64,000 bases of DNA, taken from the NCBI GenBank assembly GCA_041739525.1, contig JBGSNQ010000181.1, forward strand, positions 1 through 64,000, given 5' to 3'. Shown here in pieces: positions 40,736 to 49,859 of the stretch. Made by a program: the position numbers and the translations under genes. Under the pieces are notes generated by a model. That model made no database searches. It saw only the letters and a list, made by a program, of their open reading frames with translations, and was not told the origin of the DNA. This DNA is from DATJGR01 sp041739525. GTDB lineage: Bacteria > Pseudomonadota > Gammaproteobacteria > Pseudomonadales > Azotimanducaceae. How positions within the stretch are numbered: the stretch's first letter is position 1; every line of letters starts with the position of its first letter.

Positions 40736-42004
40736 ATGGACGGAAAGGCTCTCGGCGACAATCCGCGTCGCGCACGCGCGCTGATTGTCGGCGACGATAC
40801 GAACAAGATGCATCTGATCGCGCCGGATGCCGCGATCGTCGATCTCACGGTGCTGAGCAACTGGTCCGGTCGGCAACTTCGAACAGAGAGCTTCGAACCG
40901 ATCGCCGCCATTCCGGGCTTCTACGAACACCCGCTGGTCATCGATCGGCGTGTCGCCGAATGGGATCGGCTCTCGCTCGCGACCGAACGTCCCGACGAGT
41001 ACGTGACGTTGACTCATGCAGAGTTCAATCGTGGCGCCGCAAAAGCCTCCGTTGTCGACTTCTGCATCGACATCGGCGCGGAGCCGACGCCTCGACAACC
41101 GCACGACGATCGTGAGCGCGTCATGGCCAGGATCGCAGCGTTCACCGAGTTGCGAATCCGGCAGCGACTCGATCAAACGCTGACGATTCCGCCGTTGCCC
41201 GAGGCAACGCGGCGCGTCCTGGAATTGAAGGCGGACCCCGACTTCAACCTGCGCGATCTCACGCGCGTCGTCGAAGCAGACCCCAGCCTTTCAGCCCGCA
41301 TCATTGGTTGGGCGAATTCCGCCTACTACGGTCTCCGCGAACCGGTGACGTCGATCTCCGATGCGATCCTGCGAGTCATGGGTCCGCAGGCAACGCTGAA
41401 CATGGCGCTGGCGATTGCCCTGCAGCAGGATCTCAAGGTGCCGAAAGCGCACGTGCGCGGCTTGTCGCCCTACTGGCTGCAAGCGATGTACACCGCGGCA
41501 ACGATGGAAGCACTTGCAACGCTGGTGGACGTACCCAAGCGACCTTTGCCCGGCTATTGCTACCTCGCCGGTTTGCTCGCGAACTTCGGGACGCTCGTCA
41601 TCGGCCATGTGTTCCCGCCGTTCTATGCCTCCATTTGCCGCGAGCAGGAAGCAAATCGACACCTGCCGCACACGTATGTCGATCAGCACGTGCTCGGCGT
41701 ACCGCGTGAACTGTTTGCGAGCGCGTTGCTGGAGAGCTGGTCCGTTCCGAAAGCAGTGTCGGATGCAGTGCGCTATCAATACGTCGTCGATCACGACGGT
41801 GCGAACGCGAGTTACGTCAATCTGCTGCGTTTGACGCATCAAGTGCTGGCAACGCGGGATCTTTCGGATCTGCCGAAAGGGCCGGTGGATCCGGCAATGC
41901 TCACGGCGCTGAATCTGGAGCAGAGCGCCATCGACAATGTGTTGGACGTTATCGCCGAGTCGGCGGATCAACTGGATGGGATGGCGCGGGCGGCTACGTG
42001 TTGA
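40736..42004 (+). CDS. HDOD-domain protein with a degenerate YbaK-like N-terminal region
   Basis: A 422-residue protein. The C-terminal ~280 residues form an HDOD domain: IPPLPEATRRVLELKADPDF (~152-171), DLTRVVEADPSLSARIIGWA, NSAYYGLREPVTSISDAIL and the LAGLLANFGTLVIGHVFPP helix. HDOD proteins resemble HD hydrolases but usually lack the metal ligands and act in signalling. The first ~125 residues (ARALIVGDDTNKMHLIAPDA and on) correspond to the position of the aminoacyl-tRNA deacylase-like module found in Pseudomonas proteins of the same place, but look eroded. It is 72 bases downstream of recG and converges on the rubredoxin gene. Confidence 0.82.
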   Translation: MDGKALGDNPRRARALIVGDDTNKMHLIAPDAAIVDLTVLSNWSGRQLRTESFEPIAAIPGFYEHPLVIDRRVAEWDRLSLATERPDEYVTLTHAEFNRGAAKASVVDFCIDIGAEPTPRQPHDDRERVMARIAAFTELRIRQRLDQTLTIPPLPEATRRVLELKADPDFNLRDLTRVVEADPSLSARIIGWANSAYYGLREPVTSISDAILRVMGPQATLNMALAIALQQDLKVPKAHVRGLSPYWLQAMYTAATMEALATLVDVPKRPLPGYCYLAGLLANFGTLVIGHVFPPFYASICREQEANRHLPHTYVDQHVLGVPRELFASALLESWSVPKAVSDAVRYQYVVDHDGANASYVNLLRLTHQVLATRDLSDLPKGPVDPAMLTALNLEQSAIDNVLDVIAESADQLDGMARAATC

Positions 42005-42009
42005 ACCGA

Positions 42010-42177
42010 TCAGCCGACTTCGATCATCTCGAAGTCTTCTTTACTGACGCCGCATTCGGGGCAGACGAAATCGTCGGGAACCTTGTCCCACGGCGTTCCC
42101 GGAGCGATGCCTTCGTCTTGGTAACCTTCGGCCTCGTCGTAGATCCAGCCGCAAACGATACACTGCCATTTCCGCAT
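42010..42177 (-). CDS. Rubredoxin
   Basis: A 55-residue electron carrier with one iron bound by four cysteines: CIVCGWIYD gives Cys6 and Cys9, DDFVCPECGVSKEDF gives Cys39 and Cys42. Length, the GYQDEGIAPGTPWDKVPDDF loop and the FEMIEV ending all match rubredoxins of the AlkG2/RubA2 type in Pseudomonas. Too short to stand out by length alone but unambiguous by its motif. No rubredoxin reductase or alkane hydroxylase is nearby. It converges with the HDOD gene (5 bases between stops) and is divergent from ubiA. Confidence 0.96.
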   Translation of the reverse strand: MRKWQCIVCGWIYDEAEGYQDEGIAPGTPWDKVPDDFVCPECGVSKEDFEMIEVG

Positions 42178-42346
42178 CTGCGTGCGCTCTCAACCGTCCC
42201 ATTTCAAGGCGGCGTACGCTACTTGCGTCACCGCGAAATTGCAAATCAGCGGCCGCCTCGCGCGGCGCACACGAAATGCACGCCCACAGTGTCTGCGTTG
42301 TGCCGTCGAAGTGCCAAAACGGTAGACTCTGCTGCGCTCGACGCGA

Positions 42347-43249
42347 GTGACCTGCGTGACCACTCTGACCCACCGTTTCTCGCTCTACATGCGCTTGATG
42401 CGCTTCGATCGGCCCGTTGGGACATTGCTGCTGTTGTGGCCAACGCTAGCTGCACTTTGGATCGCCGCCGCCGGCCGGCCATCGCTCGAACTCGTGGTCA
42501 TCTTCACGCTCGGCACCGTGGTGATGCGCGCCGCGGGATGTGTGATCAATGACTACGCAGACCGCGATATCGATGCGCACGTCTCGCGTACGCGCGACCG
42601 ACCGTTGGCGCGCAAGCAGATCAGTGAATGGGAAGCGCTTGCGCTCTTCGCACTGTTGCTTGCGATCGCGCTTGTTCTCGTGTTTTTCCTCAATGACTTT
42701 ACGCAGCAGCTCGCGGTGGGCGGCGCCGCCATCGCAACGTTGTATCCGTTCATGAAGCGCTGGACATATCTTCCGCAACTCGTGTTGGGTGCCGCGTTCA
42801 GTTGGGGCATCGTGATGGCATTCGCCGCAACCGGGACCGGACTTGGCGATCCTGCCTGGTTGATGTTCATCGCGAGCCTTCTCTGGATCGTCTCGTACGA
42901 CACGCTGTACGCGATGGTCGATCGCGACGACGACGTGCGCGTGGGCATCAAGTCGACCGCGATCCTGTTCGGCAACGCCGATCGCGCAATGGTCGCGACA
43001 CTGCAAGCGTCTGCGGTCGTCACGCTCGCGCTGCTTGGCCTGCGAATGCAGTTCGGCATCGGCTACTTCCTCGGCATTGCCGTAGCAGCTGCATTGTTCA
43101 TTCATCAGCAACGCCTCATCCGCGATCGCAAACCGGCGCACTGCTTCGCCGCGTTCCGCAACAACGTTTGGGTTGGATTCGCACTTTTCGCCGGAACCGT
43201 CATAGAACTGGAGTTTCGATTCCGGTTGTCTTCGCTTGGAGGAGCATGA
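42347..43249 (+). CDS. ubiA: 4-Hydroxybenzoate octaprenyltransferase
   Basis: Integral-membrane prenyltransferase of ubiquinone synthesis, 300 residues with about eight or nine hydrophobic helices. First aspartate-rich motif is CVINDYADRDIDAHVSRT (NDxxDxxxD), the second is YDTLYAMVDRDDDVRVGIKST; RPLARKQISEWEAL lies after the first. GTG 42347 or the in-frame GTG 42356 start it. ubiC is not adjacent, unlike Pseudomonas. Its stop overlaps the next gene's start (ATGA at 43246-43249). Confidence 0.93.
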   Translation: MTCVTTLTHRFSLYMRLMRFDRPVGTLLLLWPTLAALWIAAAGRPSLELVVIFTLGTVVMRAAGCVINDYADRDIDAHVSRTRDRPLARKQISEWEALALFALLLAIALVLVFFLNDFTQQLAVGGAAIATLYPFMKRWTYLPQLVLGAAFSWGIVMAFAATGTGLGDPAWLMFIASLLWIVSYDTLYAMVDRDDDVRVGIKSTAILFGNADRAMVATLQASAVVTLALLGLRMQFGIGYFLGIAVAAALFIHQQRLIRDRKPAHCFAAFRNNVWVGFALFAGTVIELEFRFRLSSLGGA

Positions 43250-44832
43250 TGCGCCGCCATTTGCCATTCATCATCGTCATCATTCTGTGGCTGTCGACGA
43301 CGTCGGCGGTGATGGCCGGGCTGCCATGGTGGCCCTCGATATTCCTGTTGGCGCTGGTGCTGCTCGGCAGCTGGGATCTACTGCAGCGCAAGCACAGCCT
43401 CTATCGCAACTACCCGCTCACCGGACATTTCCGCAACATCGCGGAAGAAATGCGCACCCAGATTCGCCAGTACTTCATCGAAAGCGACACCGACGGCACA
43501 CCGTTCGATCGCGAGCAGCGCTCACTCGTGTATCAGCGCGCGAAGAATGTGGTCGATACGATGCCGTTCGGCACCGAGCGCCGCGTCACCGACGTCGGCT
43601 ATGAATGGATCAATCACTCGATCGCGCCGCGGCCGAAAGGTGTCGAACCGTTCCGCACATTGATAGGTAACGCGCAGTGCGCACGGCCGTATTCTTCGTC
43701 GGTGCTGAACATCTCCGCCATGAGTTTCGGTTCGCTCAGTGCAGCTGCGATACGCGCGTTGAACCGCGGCGCGAAGCTCGACAACTTTGCGCACGACACC
43801 GGCGAAGGTGGGCTCAGCGACTACCACCTCGAAGGTGGCGGCGACATCATCTGGGAGATCGGCACCGGTTACTTCGGTTGCAGAGACGCCAGCGGTCGTT
43901 TCGACCCGGCGAAGTTCAAAGACCGTGCCAGCGCAGATGTCGTGCGCATGGTCGAGATCAAACTGTCACAGGGCGCGAAGCCTGGACACGGTGGACTGCT
44001 ACCTGGCGCGAAAGTCACTCCGGAAATAGCGCGCGTACGCGGCGTGCCGGAGGGTGAAGACTGCGAATCACCGCCGTATCACAGAGAGTTCGATTCTCCG
44101 CGCGGGTTGCTCGAGTTCGTTGCGCGTCTGCGCGAGCTCAGCGGCGGCAAACCGGCCGGCTTCAAGCTATGCATCGGACACAAGTGGGAATTCCTCGGCA
44201 TTTGCAAAGCGATGCTCGAGACGGGCATTCATCCCGACTTCATCGTGATCGACGGAAAAGAAGGCGGCACGGGCGCGGCACCCGTCGAGTTCTCCGATCA
44301 TGTCGGCATGCCGCGACGCGACGCGTTGTGGTTCGCACAGAACGCCCTCGTCGGTACCGGCCTACGTGAACATCTCAAGATCGGCGTGAGCGGCAAGATC
44401 ATTTCGGGCTTCGACATTGCGGTTGCGATGGCGATGGGCGCCGACTGGTGCAACTCCGCGCGCGGCTTCATGTTCGCGCTGGGTTGCCTGCAATCGCAGC
44501 ATTGCCATACCAACCACTGCCCCGTCGGCATCGCGACGCAAGACCCTTTGCGCCAGCGCGCACTCGACGTCGGCGACAAGGCATCGCGCGTCGCGAACTT
44601 TCATCGGCACACGGTCGGCGCGTTGATGGAGCTGGTCGCGGCAGCGGGTCTCGATCATCCGTCGGACCTGCGGCCACAACACATCAACCGACGCACCTCC
44701 TCACGCGCGGTGGCCACGCTCGACCGCGCGTACGAGTGGTTGGCGCCCGGTCAACTACTAGAGAACCGAGCCGGGCCGGAATGGACGAGCGAGTGGCACC
44801 TCGCCCGCGCGGATAGCTTCAGGCCGGCGTAG
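43246..44832 (+). CDS. Membrane-anchored FMN-binding glutamate-synthase-family oxidoreductase
   Basis: A 528-residue protein with two hydrophobic helices at the N-terminus (~7-27 and ~30-46) and then an FMN-barrel homologous to the synthase part of GltB: FAHDTGEGGLSDYHLEGGGD, LSQGAKPGHGGLLPGAKVT, FIVIDGKEGGTGAAP and IISGFDIAVAMAMGADWCN. A cysteine triad C414-x5-C420-x4-C425 fits the [3Fe-4S] site of glutamate synthases. The N-terminal amidotransferase and the C-terminal beta-helix domain of GltB are absent, so it cannot by itself be a normal glutamate synthase. Many bacteria carry such proteins of unknown reaction. ATG 43246 has GGAGGA upstream and overlaps ubiA. Substrate unknown. Confidence 0.88.
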   Translation: MMRRHLPFIIVIILWLSTTSAVMAGLPWWPSIFLLALVLLGSWDLLQRKHSLYRNYPLTGHFRNIAEEMRTQIRQYFIESDTDGTPFDREQRSLVYQRAKNVVDTMPFGTERRVTDVGYEWINHSIAPRPKGVEPFRTLIGNAQCARPYSSSVLNISAMSFGSLSAAAIRALNRGAKLDNFAHDTGEGGLSDYHLEGGGDIIWEIGTGYFGCRDASGRFDPAKFKDRASADVVRMVEIKLSQGAKPGHGGLLPGAKVTPEIARVRGVPEGEDCESPPYHREFDSPRGLLEFVARLRELSGGKPAGFKLCIGHKWEFLGICKAMLETGIHPDFIVIDGKEGGTGAAPVEFSDHVGMPRRDALWFAQNALVGTGLREHLKIGVSGKIISGFDIAVAMAMGADWCNSARGFMFALGCLQSQHCHTNHCPVGIATQDPLRQRALDVGDKASRVANFHRHTVGALMELVAAAGLDHPSDLRPQHINRRTSSRAVATLDRAYEWLAPGQLLENRAGPEWTSEWHLARADSFRPA

Positions 44833-44846
44833 ACGCGCGGCTCATT

Positions 44847-45674
44847 TCACTCGTTGGGAGGACGCCACGTCGGCTTACGTTTCCCGGTGAAGGCGGCAAC
44901 CCCTTCTGCATAGTCGGGCTCCCGCATCATAGTGTTGAGCAGCACCTCGGATTCACGCACCGAGCTTCCGACATCGCGGTGGAGATCGCGATAAACCTGC
45001 CACCGTGTTTGGCGCAGCGAGTTTGGCGACACCGAGTCGATCATGTTCCGCGTGAACGCATACGTCTCGGCAAGCAACACATCAGCCGCGTACACCCCGT
45101 TTAACAACCCAAATGCCAGCGCCTCTTCTGAAAGGAACGGCCGGCTCGTCAGCAGTAATTCGTTCGCGCGCGTCAGTCCGATCATTCTCGGCAGCAACCA
45201 GGACAAGCCGTATTCAGCCGGAAGGTTGAGCTTGCCGTGCGCGGTGGTCATCTTGATTCCGGCTGCTGCGAATCGCAGGTCCGCGAAACATGCGAGCGCG
45301 AGCCCCACGCCGGCCACAGGTCCATTGATCGCGGCGATCACCGGTTTCGACAAACCGAAGTGGTACGCAAAGCTCGCGTCGAACTCCGGAGCTGTTCCAT
45401 AACCGGGTCGCGCAAGTGTTCGCGGCGTGCCCGGATCGTAACCTCCTTTGTTCACGTGACCTTGCAGCGCTTCGGCATCCCCGCCGACGCAGAACCCACG
45501 ACCCGCACCGGTTACGACGATCGCGCGCACGGTTGCGTCTCGCTCCGCGATATCGAGGCAATGGCGATACTCGGTGTGCATGCGGCCTGTCCACGCGTTC
45601 ATGCGTTCGGGTCTATGCAACGTGATGGTGGCGATTCCACCGTCGACCGCATACCGCGTAGCTTTGAGCTCCAT
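44847..45674 (-). CDS. Enoyl-CoA hydratase/isomerase family protein (crotonase fold)
   Basis: Crotonase-superfamily protein of 275 residues. Recognisable: ATITLHRPERMNAWTGRM (~15-32), the oxyanion-hole region TGAGRGFCVGGDAEAL, the second GG-containing strand AAINGPVAGVGLALACFADL, and the LPAEYGLSWLLPRMIG segment where a catalytic glutamate is usual. The substrate cannot be read from sequence. It lies 23 bases downstream of uvrD on the same strand, probably as a passenger at the end of that transcript. Start at ATG 45674 follows a GAGGGG stretch; the frame continuing to 45740 lies inside uvrD's end. It converges with the oxidoreductase above (14 bases between stops). Confidence 0.88.
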   Translation of the reverse strand: MELKATRYAVDGGIATITLHRPERMNAWTGRMHTEYRHCLDIAERDATVRAIVVTGAGRGFCVGGDAEALQGHVNKGGYDPGTPRTLARPGYGTAPEFDASFAYHFGLSKPVIAAINGPVAGVGLALACFADLRFAAAGIKMTTAHGKLNLPAEYGLSWLLPRMIGLTRANELLLTSRPFLSEEALAFGLLNGVYAADVLLAETYAFTRNMIDSVSPNSLRQTRWQVYRDLHRDVGSSVRESEVLLNTMMREPDYAEGVAAFTGKRKPTWRPPNE

Positions 45675-45697
45675 GCTCGGCCCCTCTTTTGGCTCGT

Positions 45698-47926
45698 TCA
45701 GTCGAGCGGCTGCAGCTTCGCGTAGGCAAGCATCAGCCACTTCGCGCCATCGCGCGCGAAATTCACCTGAACGCGTGCGCGGTCGTCGTGTCCTTCAGCT
45801 TGCAACACGACACCTTCACCAAACTTGCCGTGCGACACGCGTTGGCCGATTCGCAGGACGCCATCGTCGGCCGGTATTCGCTTCACGGGCGCACTGCTGC
45901 TGTTACTACTGCCGTAATTATTGCTGCTGCGCGACTCGTAGGGCCGTGCCACGGCGCCGCGCATGCGTACTTCCTGCAGCAACGCGCGCGGTATTTCCGC
46001 GATGAAGCGCGACGGACGGTTGTACGAGTCGGTGCCGTGCAGGCGGCGCGTCTCGGCAAACGTGAACGTGAGCTGGCGCATCGCGCGCGTGATACCGACG
46101 TAACATAGACGCCGCTCTTCCTCCATGCGCCCGGGTTCGTCTCCGGACATCCGGGACGGAAACAAGCCTTCCTCCATCCCGGTCATGAACACGACCGGGA
46201 ATTCGAGGCCTTTCGCCGTGTGCAGTGTCATCAACTGCACTGCGTTGCCGTCATCGTCGCCTTGTTGTTGGCCGCTTTCGAGCGCGGCCTGATCGAGGAA
46301 TTCATCGAGCTGCGATACTGGACCGTCGCGCACAACACCGGCGTCGTCGAGCGGCAAGACCACTTCACCGCTGAACTGTCGGCACGCGGCGATCAATTCT
46401 TCGAGGTTCTCCTTGCGCGCGAGCCCCCGTTCACCACGCTCGCGCGTGTGAAATTCGAGCAGTCCGCTGACTTCGATACAGTGTTGCGCGAGCTCGTGCA
46501 GCGGCAGTCCTTCAACGGCCATAGCGATCTGTTCGATCAACGTGATGAAACCGAGAATGGCATGGCCTGTGCGCCCGTACGAGCCGTCTGCAACGCCTTC
46601 CTTTGCGGCTTGCCACAGCGAGACGCCGGTGCTTCGCGCGCGCTCTCGAATCGCCTCGATGGTCTTGTCACCGATACCGCGCGTCGGCGTGTTCACGATG
46701 CGCTCGAACGCGGTATCCGAATGTGGCTGCGACGTCATGCGCATGTACGCCAGCGCGTTCTTCACCTCGAGTCGTTCGAAGAATCGGAGGCCACCGTAGA
46801 TGCGATACGGAATCCGCGAGCGCAGTAGTGCTTCTTCAAGCACTCGGCTTTGAGCATTGGATCGATACAACATCGCCACGTCGATCGCGTTGCCGCCTTG
46901 TGCGATCCAGTCAGCAACCCTATCGGCGATGAAGCGCGCCTCATCGAGCTCGTTGTACGCGGCGTATAGCGCGATCGGGTCACCTTCGACACCGTTCGTC
47001 CACAGCTGTTTACCCAGCCGGTCGGTGTTGTGGTCGATCAACGCATTGGCTGCTTTCAGAATGGTGCCGGTGGAGCGGTAGTTCTGCTCGAGGCGAATGA
47101 CACTGACGTCGCGGAAGTCCTGCCGGAAACGGTGGATATTCTCGATGCGCGCGCCGCGCCAACCGTAGATCGATTGGTCATCGTCGCCAACGGCAACGAC
47201 GCGTCCTTGCTGCCCGGCGAGCACGCGCAACCACGCGTATTGAATCGTGTTCGTATCCTGGAACTCGTCGACGAGCAGGTGCTGGAAGCGGCGCTGGTAG
47301 TGCGCCAACAGGTCGGGCACCTGCAGCCACAATTCGTGACTGCGCAACAACAGTTCTGCGAAGTCGACGAGGCCGCCGTTGAAGCACAGCTCTTCGTAGG
47401 CTTCGTAAATCCTACGATGCGTGATGAGAAACAGGTCGTCACCCGCGACCACTTCGCGCGCGCGGCGGCCTTCGTCTTTCTGAGCGTTGATGAACCATTG
47501 CGCCTGTCGCGGTGCCCATTTCGCTTCGTCGAGATCGAGCGCTCGCATGACGCGTTTGACGAGGCGCAACTGATCGTCGGAGTCGAGAATCTGGAAGCTC
47601 TGCGGCAGCTTTGCTTCGCTCCAATGCGTGCGCAGCAGTCGATGCGCGATGCCGTGAAACGTGCCCACCCATAATGCGCGGCCGGGCATGCGCAGTAATG
47701 CTTCGGTGCGGTGGCGCATTTCGCTCGCTGCTTTGTTGGTGAACGTCACTGCGAGCACACCATGCGGCGAAACGTCTTCGGCTTCGATCAACCACGCGAC
47801 GCGATGCACCAGCACACGCGTCTTGCCGCTGCCCGCGCCGGCGACGATCAAGAGATTGCCGAGCGGCGCAGTGACGGCTTCGCGCTGCCGATCGTTCAGA
47901 CCATCAAGGATGTGAGAGACGTCCAA
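45698..47926 (-). CDS. uvrD: UvrD, DNA helicase II
   Basis: SF1A 3'-5' DNA helicase acting in nucleotide-excision and mismatch repair, 742 residues. Walker A IVAGAGSGKTRVLVHRV (27-43), motif Ia VTFTNKAASEMRHR, motif II LLVDEFQDTN, motif III VGDDDQSIYGWRGA, motif IV FRIYGGLRFFER-like VKNALAYMR region, motif V LMTLHTAKGLEFPVVF and motif VI CYVGITRAMRQL are all present. The start is a TTG at 47926, giving MDVSHILDGLNDRQREAV, which matches E. coli MDVSYLLDSLN. A -10-like TATAAA stands at 47977-47972. The C-terminus has the Tudor-like VSHGKFGEGVVLQ tail. Confidence 0.95.
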   Translation of the reverse strand: MDVSHILDGLNDRQREAVTAPLGNLLIVAGAGSGKTRVLVHRVAWLIEAEDVSPHGVLAVTFTNKAASEMRHRTEALLRMPGRALWVGTFHGIAHRLLRTHWSEAKLPQSFQILDSDDQLRLVKRVMRALDLDEAKWAPRQAQWFINAQKDEGRRAREVVAGDDLFLITHRRIYEAYEELCFNGGLVDFAELLLRSHELWLQVPDLLAHYQRRFQHLLVDEFQDTNTIQYAWLRVLAGQQGRVVAVGDDDQSIYGWRGARIENIHRFRQDFRDVSVIRLEQNYRSTGTILKAANALIDHNTDRLGKQLWTNGVEGDPIALYAAYNELDEARFIADRVADWIAQGGNAIDVAMLYRSNAQSRVLEEALLRSRIPYRIYGGLRFFERLEVKNALAYMRMTSQPHSDTAFERIVNTPTRGIGDKTIEAIRERARSTGVSLWQAAKEGVADGSYGRTGHAILGFITLIEQIAMAVEGLPLHELAQHCIEVSGLLEFHTRERGERGLARKENLEELIAACRQFSGEVVLPLDDAGVVRDGPVSQLDEFLDQAALESGQQQGDDDGNAVQLMTLHTAKGLEFPVVFMTGMEEGLFPSRMSGDEPGRMEEERRLCYVGITRAMRQLTFTFAETRRLHGTDSYNRPSRFIAEIPRALLQEVRMRGAVARPYESRSSNNYGSSNSSSAPVKRIPADDGVLRIGQRVSHGKFGEGVVLQAEGHDDRARVQVNFARDGAKWLMLAYAKLQPLD

Positions 47927-48007
47927 CCCGTTGCCGCGCCGTTGCGCTCAAGTCGTTCGAGCGGGGTTGGCTTTATACATCAAGCGCGCGCCGAAATCGG
48001 CAGCGGT

Positions 48008-49843
48008 TTATTCGACGGTGACCGACTTTGCGAGGTTACGCGGCTGATCGACATCGGTACCTTTCAGAACCGCTGCGTGATAGGCGAGCAATTGCAGCGG
48101 TACGGTGTATACGATCGGCGCCAGCATTTCGTGAACGGACGGAACCGGTATCACCGTTACGCCCGGCTCGTTCACGAATCCTGCGTTGCAATCGGCGAAC
48201 ACGAACAGCTTGCCGCCGCGCGCGCGCACCACCTGCAGGTTCGATTGCAGCTTGCTCAAGAGATCATCGTTCGGCGCGACCGCAACGACGGGCATGTTCT
48301 CGTCGACGAGCGCGAGAGGGCCGTGCTTCAGTTCGCCTGCGGGATAGCCTTCCGCGTGAATGTACGAAATCTCCTTCAGCTTCAGCGCGCCTTCGAGTGC
48401 GACCGGATACAGCGAGCCACGCCCGAGGAACAGCGCATGTTTCAGATCCATGAACTGTTCGGCCAGCTTCTCGGTGACGGAGTCGAGCCGCAATGTCTCT
48501 TCGACAACGCCCGCCAGGCCATGAAGTGCCGAAACGAGTTCCGCTTCGCGCTCCGCCGAAAGCCCGCGGCGACGCGCCAACAAGATCGTCAGCAACGCGA
48601 GGTCGACGAGTTGAGCGACGAACGCCTTGGTCGACGCGACGCCGATTTCCGGCCCCGCCTCGAGCGTTAGCGCGAGATCCGACTCACGGACGATCGTGCT
48701 CGTCGCGACGTTGCACAAGGTCAGCGTCGCCGCATATCCCGCGGTCTTCGCCATGCGAAGCGCAGCCAGCGTATCCGCCGTCTCGCCGGATTGCGAAATC
48801 GTTACGAACAGACTGTCGGGTGGCACGGCGACGCCGCGATAGCGGTATTCGCTCGCGATCTCCACCTGACACGGCAGACCCGCCAGGCCTTCGATCCAAT
48901 ACTTGGCGATAGACCCGGTATAGAAGCTCGACCCGCACGCGACGATCGTCACCGACTTGATGCGGTCGAAGATCGGACCGGCCTTCACGCCAAACGCAGG
49001 CTCAAGGACGCGCGTCTTCGTAATGCGCCCTTCGAGCGTGTCGCGAATCACCTTCGGTTGCTCGTGGATCTCTTTCAGCATGTGGTGGCGATAGTTGCCC
49101 TTGTCGACGTCGTCTCTGTCGAGCTTCACGCGCACGGTCGAGCGAACGACGGCCTCGTTCGCAACGCTCCACACCAACATGTCGTTGGCGGTGATCTCGA
49201 CCAGATCGCCTTCTTCGAGAAATACGAAGCGATCGGTCACCGGTCGCAATGCGAGCACGTCGGAAGCGAGGAAGTTCTCCCCGATGCCGATGCCAACCAC
49301 CAACGGACTACCAATGCGCGCACCGACCAGTCGATCGGGTTCGTCGCGCGAAATCACGCCGATGGCGTAGGCACCTTCGAGCCGTTGCGTCGCGAGGCGC
49401 ACGGCGTCGACCAGCGAGCGACCGTCGGTCTGCAGCGACTCGATCAGGTGAGCGATGACCTCCGAGTCGGTATCGGAGTCGAATCGATAGCCTTGGGCCT
49501 GCAGCTCTCGACGGATCTGCTCGAAGTTCTCGATGATGCCGTTGTGCACCACGCAGATCCGATCGCGCGACATATGCGGGTGCGCATTACGCTCAACGGG
49601 TGCGCCGTGAGTCGCCCAACGCGTGTGTGCGATACCCACGTTTCCGATCAACGGCTCCGAGTTGAGACTATCGGACAACTCCTTGACCTTACCGACCCTA
49701 CGCCGCCGTTCGATTCGACCCGTGCCATGTGGAATGACGGCGAGTCCCGCGGAGTCGTAGCCGCGGTATTCGAGCCGCCTCAGTCCTTCGATGAGAATTT
49801 CCGGAACGTCCCGGCGCGCGATGGCGCCCACGATGCCGCACAT
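48008..49843 (-). CDS. glmS: GlmS, glucosamine-6-phosphate synthase
   Basis: Glutamine:fructose-6-phosphate aminotransferase, the first committed step to UDP-GlcNAc; 611 residues. The amidotransferase nucleophile is Cys2 in MCGIVGAIARRDVP, exposed after removal of Met. RLEYRGYDSAGL, HTRWATHGAPVERNAHPH, and HNGIIENFEQIR follow. The isomerase half has two SIS domains with VACGSSFYTGSIAKYW and SQSGETADTLAALRMA, and ends in NLAKSVTVE. ATG 49843 is right for the cysteine; the frame to 49942 lies in glmU. It follows glmU by 16 bases, so they form an operon. No ribozyme or riboswitch is upstream, as expected in this phylum. Confidence 0.97.
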   Translation of the reverse strand: MCGIVGAIARRDVPEILIEGLRRLEYRGYDSAGLAVIPHGTGRIERRRRVGKVKELSDSLNSEPLIGNVGIAHTRWATHGAPVERNAHPHMSRDRICVVHNGIIENFEQIRRELQAQGYRFDSDTDSEVIAHLIESLQTDGRSLVDAVRLATQRLEGAYAIGVISRDEPDRLVGARIGSPLVVGIGIGENFLASDVLALRPVTDRFVFLEEGDLVEITANDMLVWSVANEAVVRSTVRVKLDRDDVDKGNYRHHMLKEIHEQPKVIRDTLEGRITKTRVLEPAFGVKAGPIFDRIKSVTIVACGSSFYTGSIAKYWIEGLAGLPCQVEIASEYRYRGVAVPPDSLFVTISQSGETADTLAALRMAKTAGYAATLTLCNVATSTIVRESDLALTLEAGPEIGVASTKAFVAQLVDLALLTILLARRRGLSAEREAELVSALHGLAGVVEETLRLDSVTEKLAEQFMDLKHALFLGRGSLYPVALEGALKLKEISYIHAEGYPAGELKHGPLALVDENMPVVAVAPNDDLLSKLQSNLQVVRARGGKLFVFADCNAGFVNEPGVTVIPVPSVHEMLAPIVYTVPLQLLAYHAAVLKGTDVDQPRNLAKSVTVE

Positions 49844-49859
49844 ACTGGAGCGATTCCCG

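Noticed and set aside
45445..45475. GTTCACGTGACC as a possible parS site.
   Set aside because: Only the central CACGTG is kept; most flanking bases of the parS consensus do not match, and the site is inside the crotonase gene.
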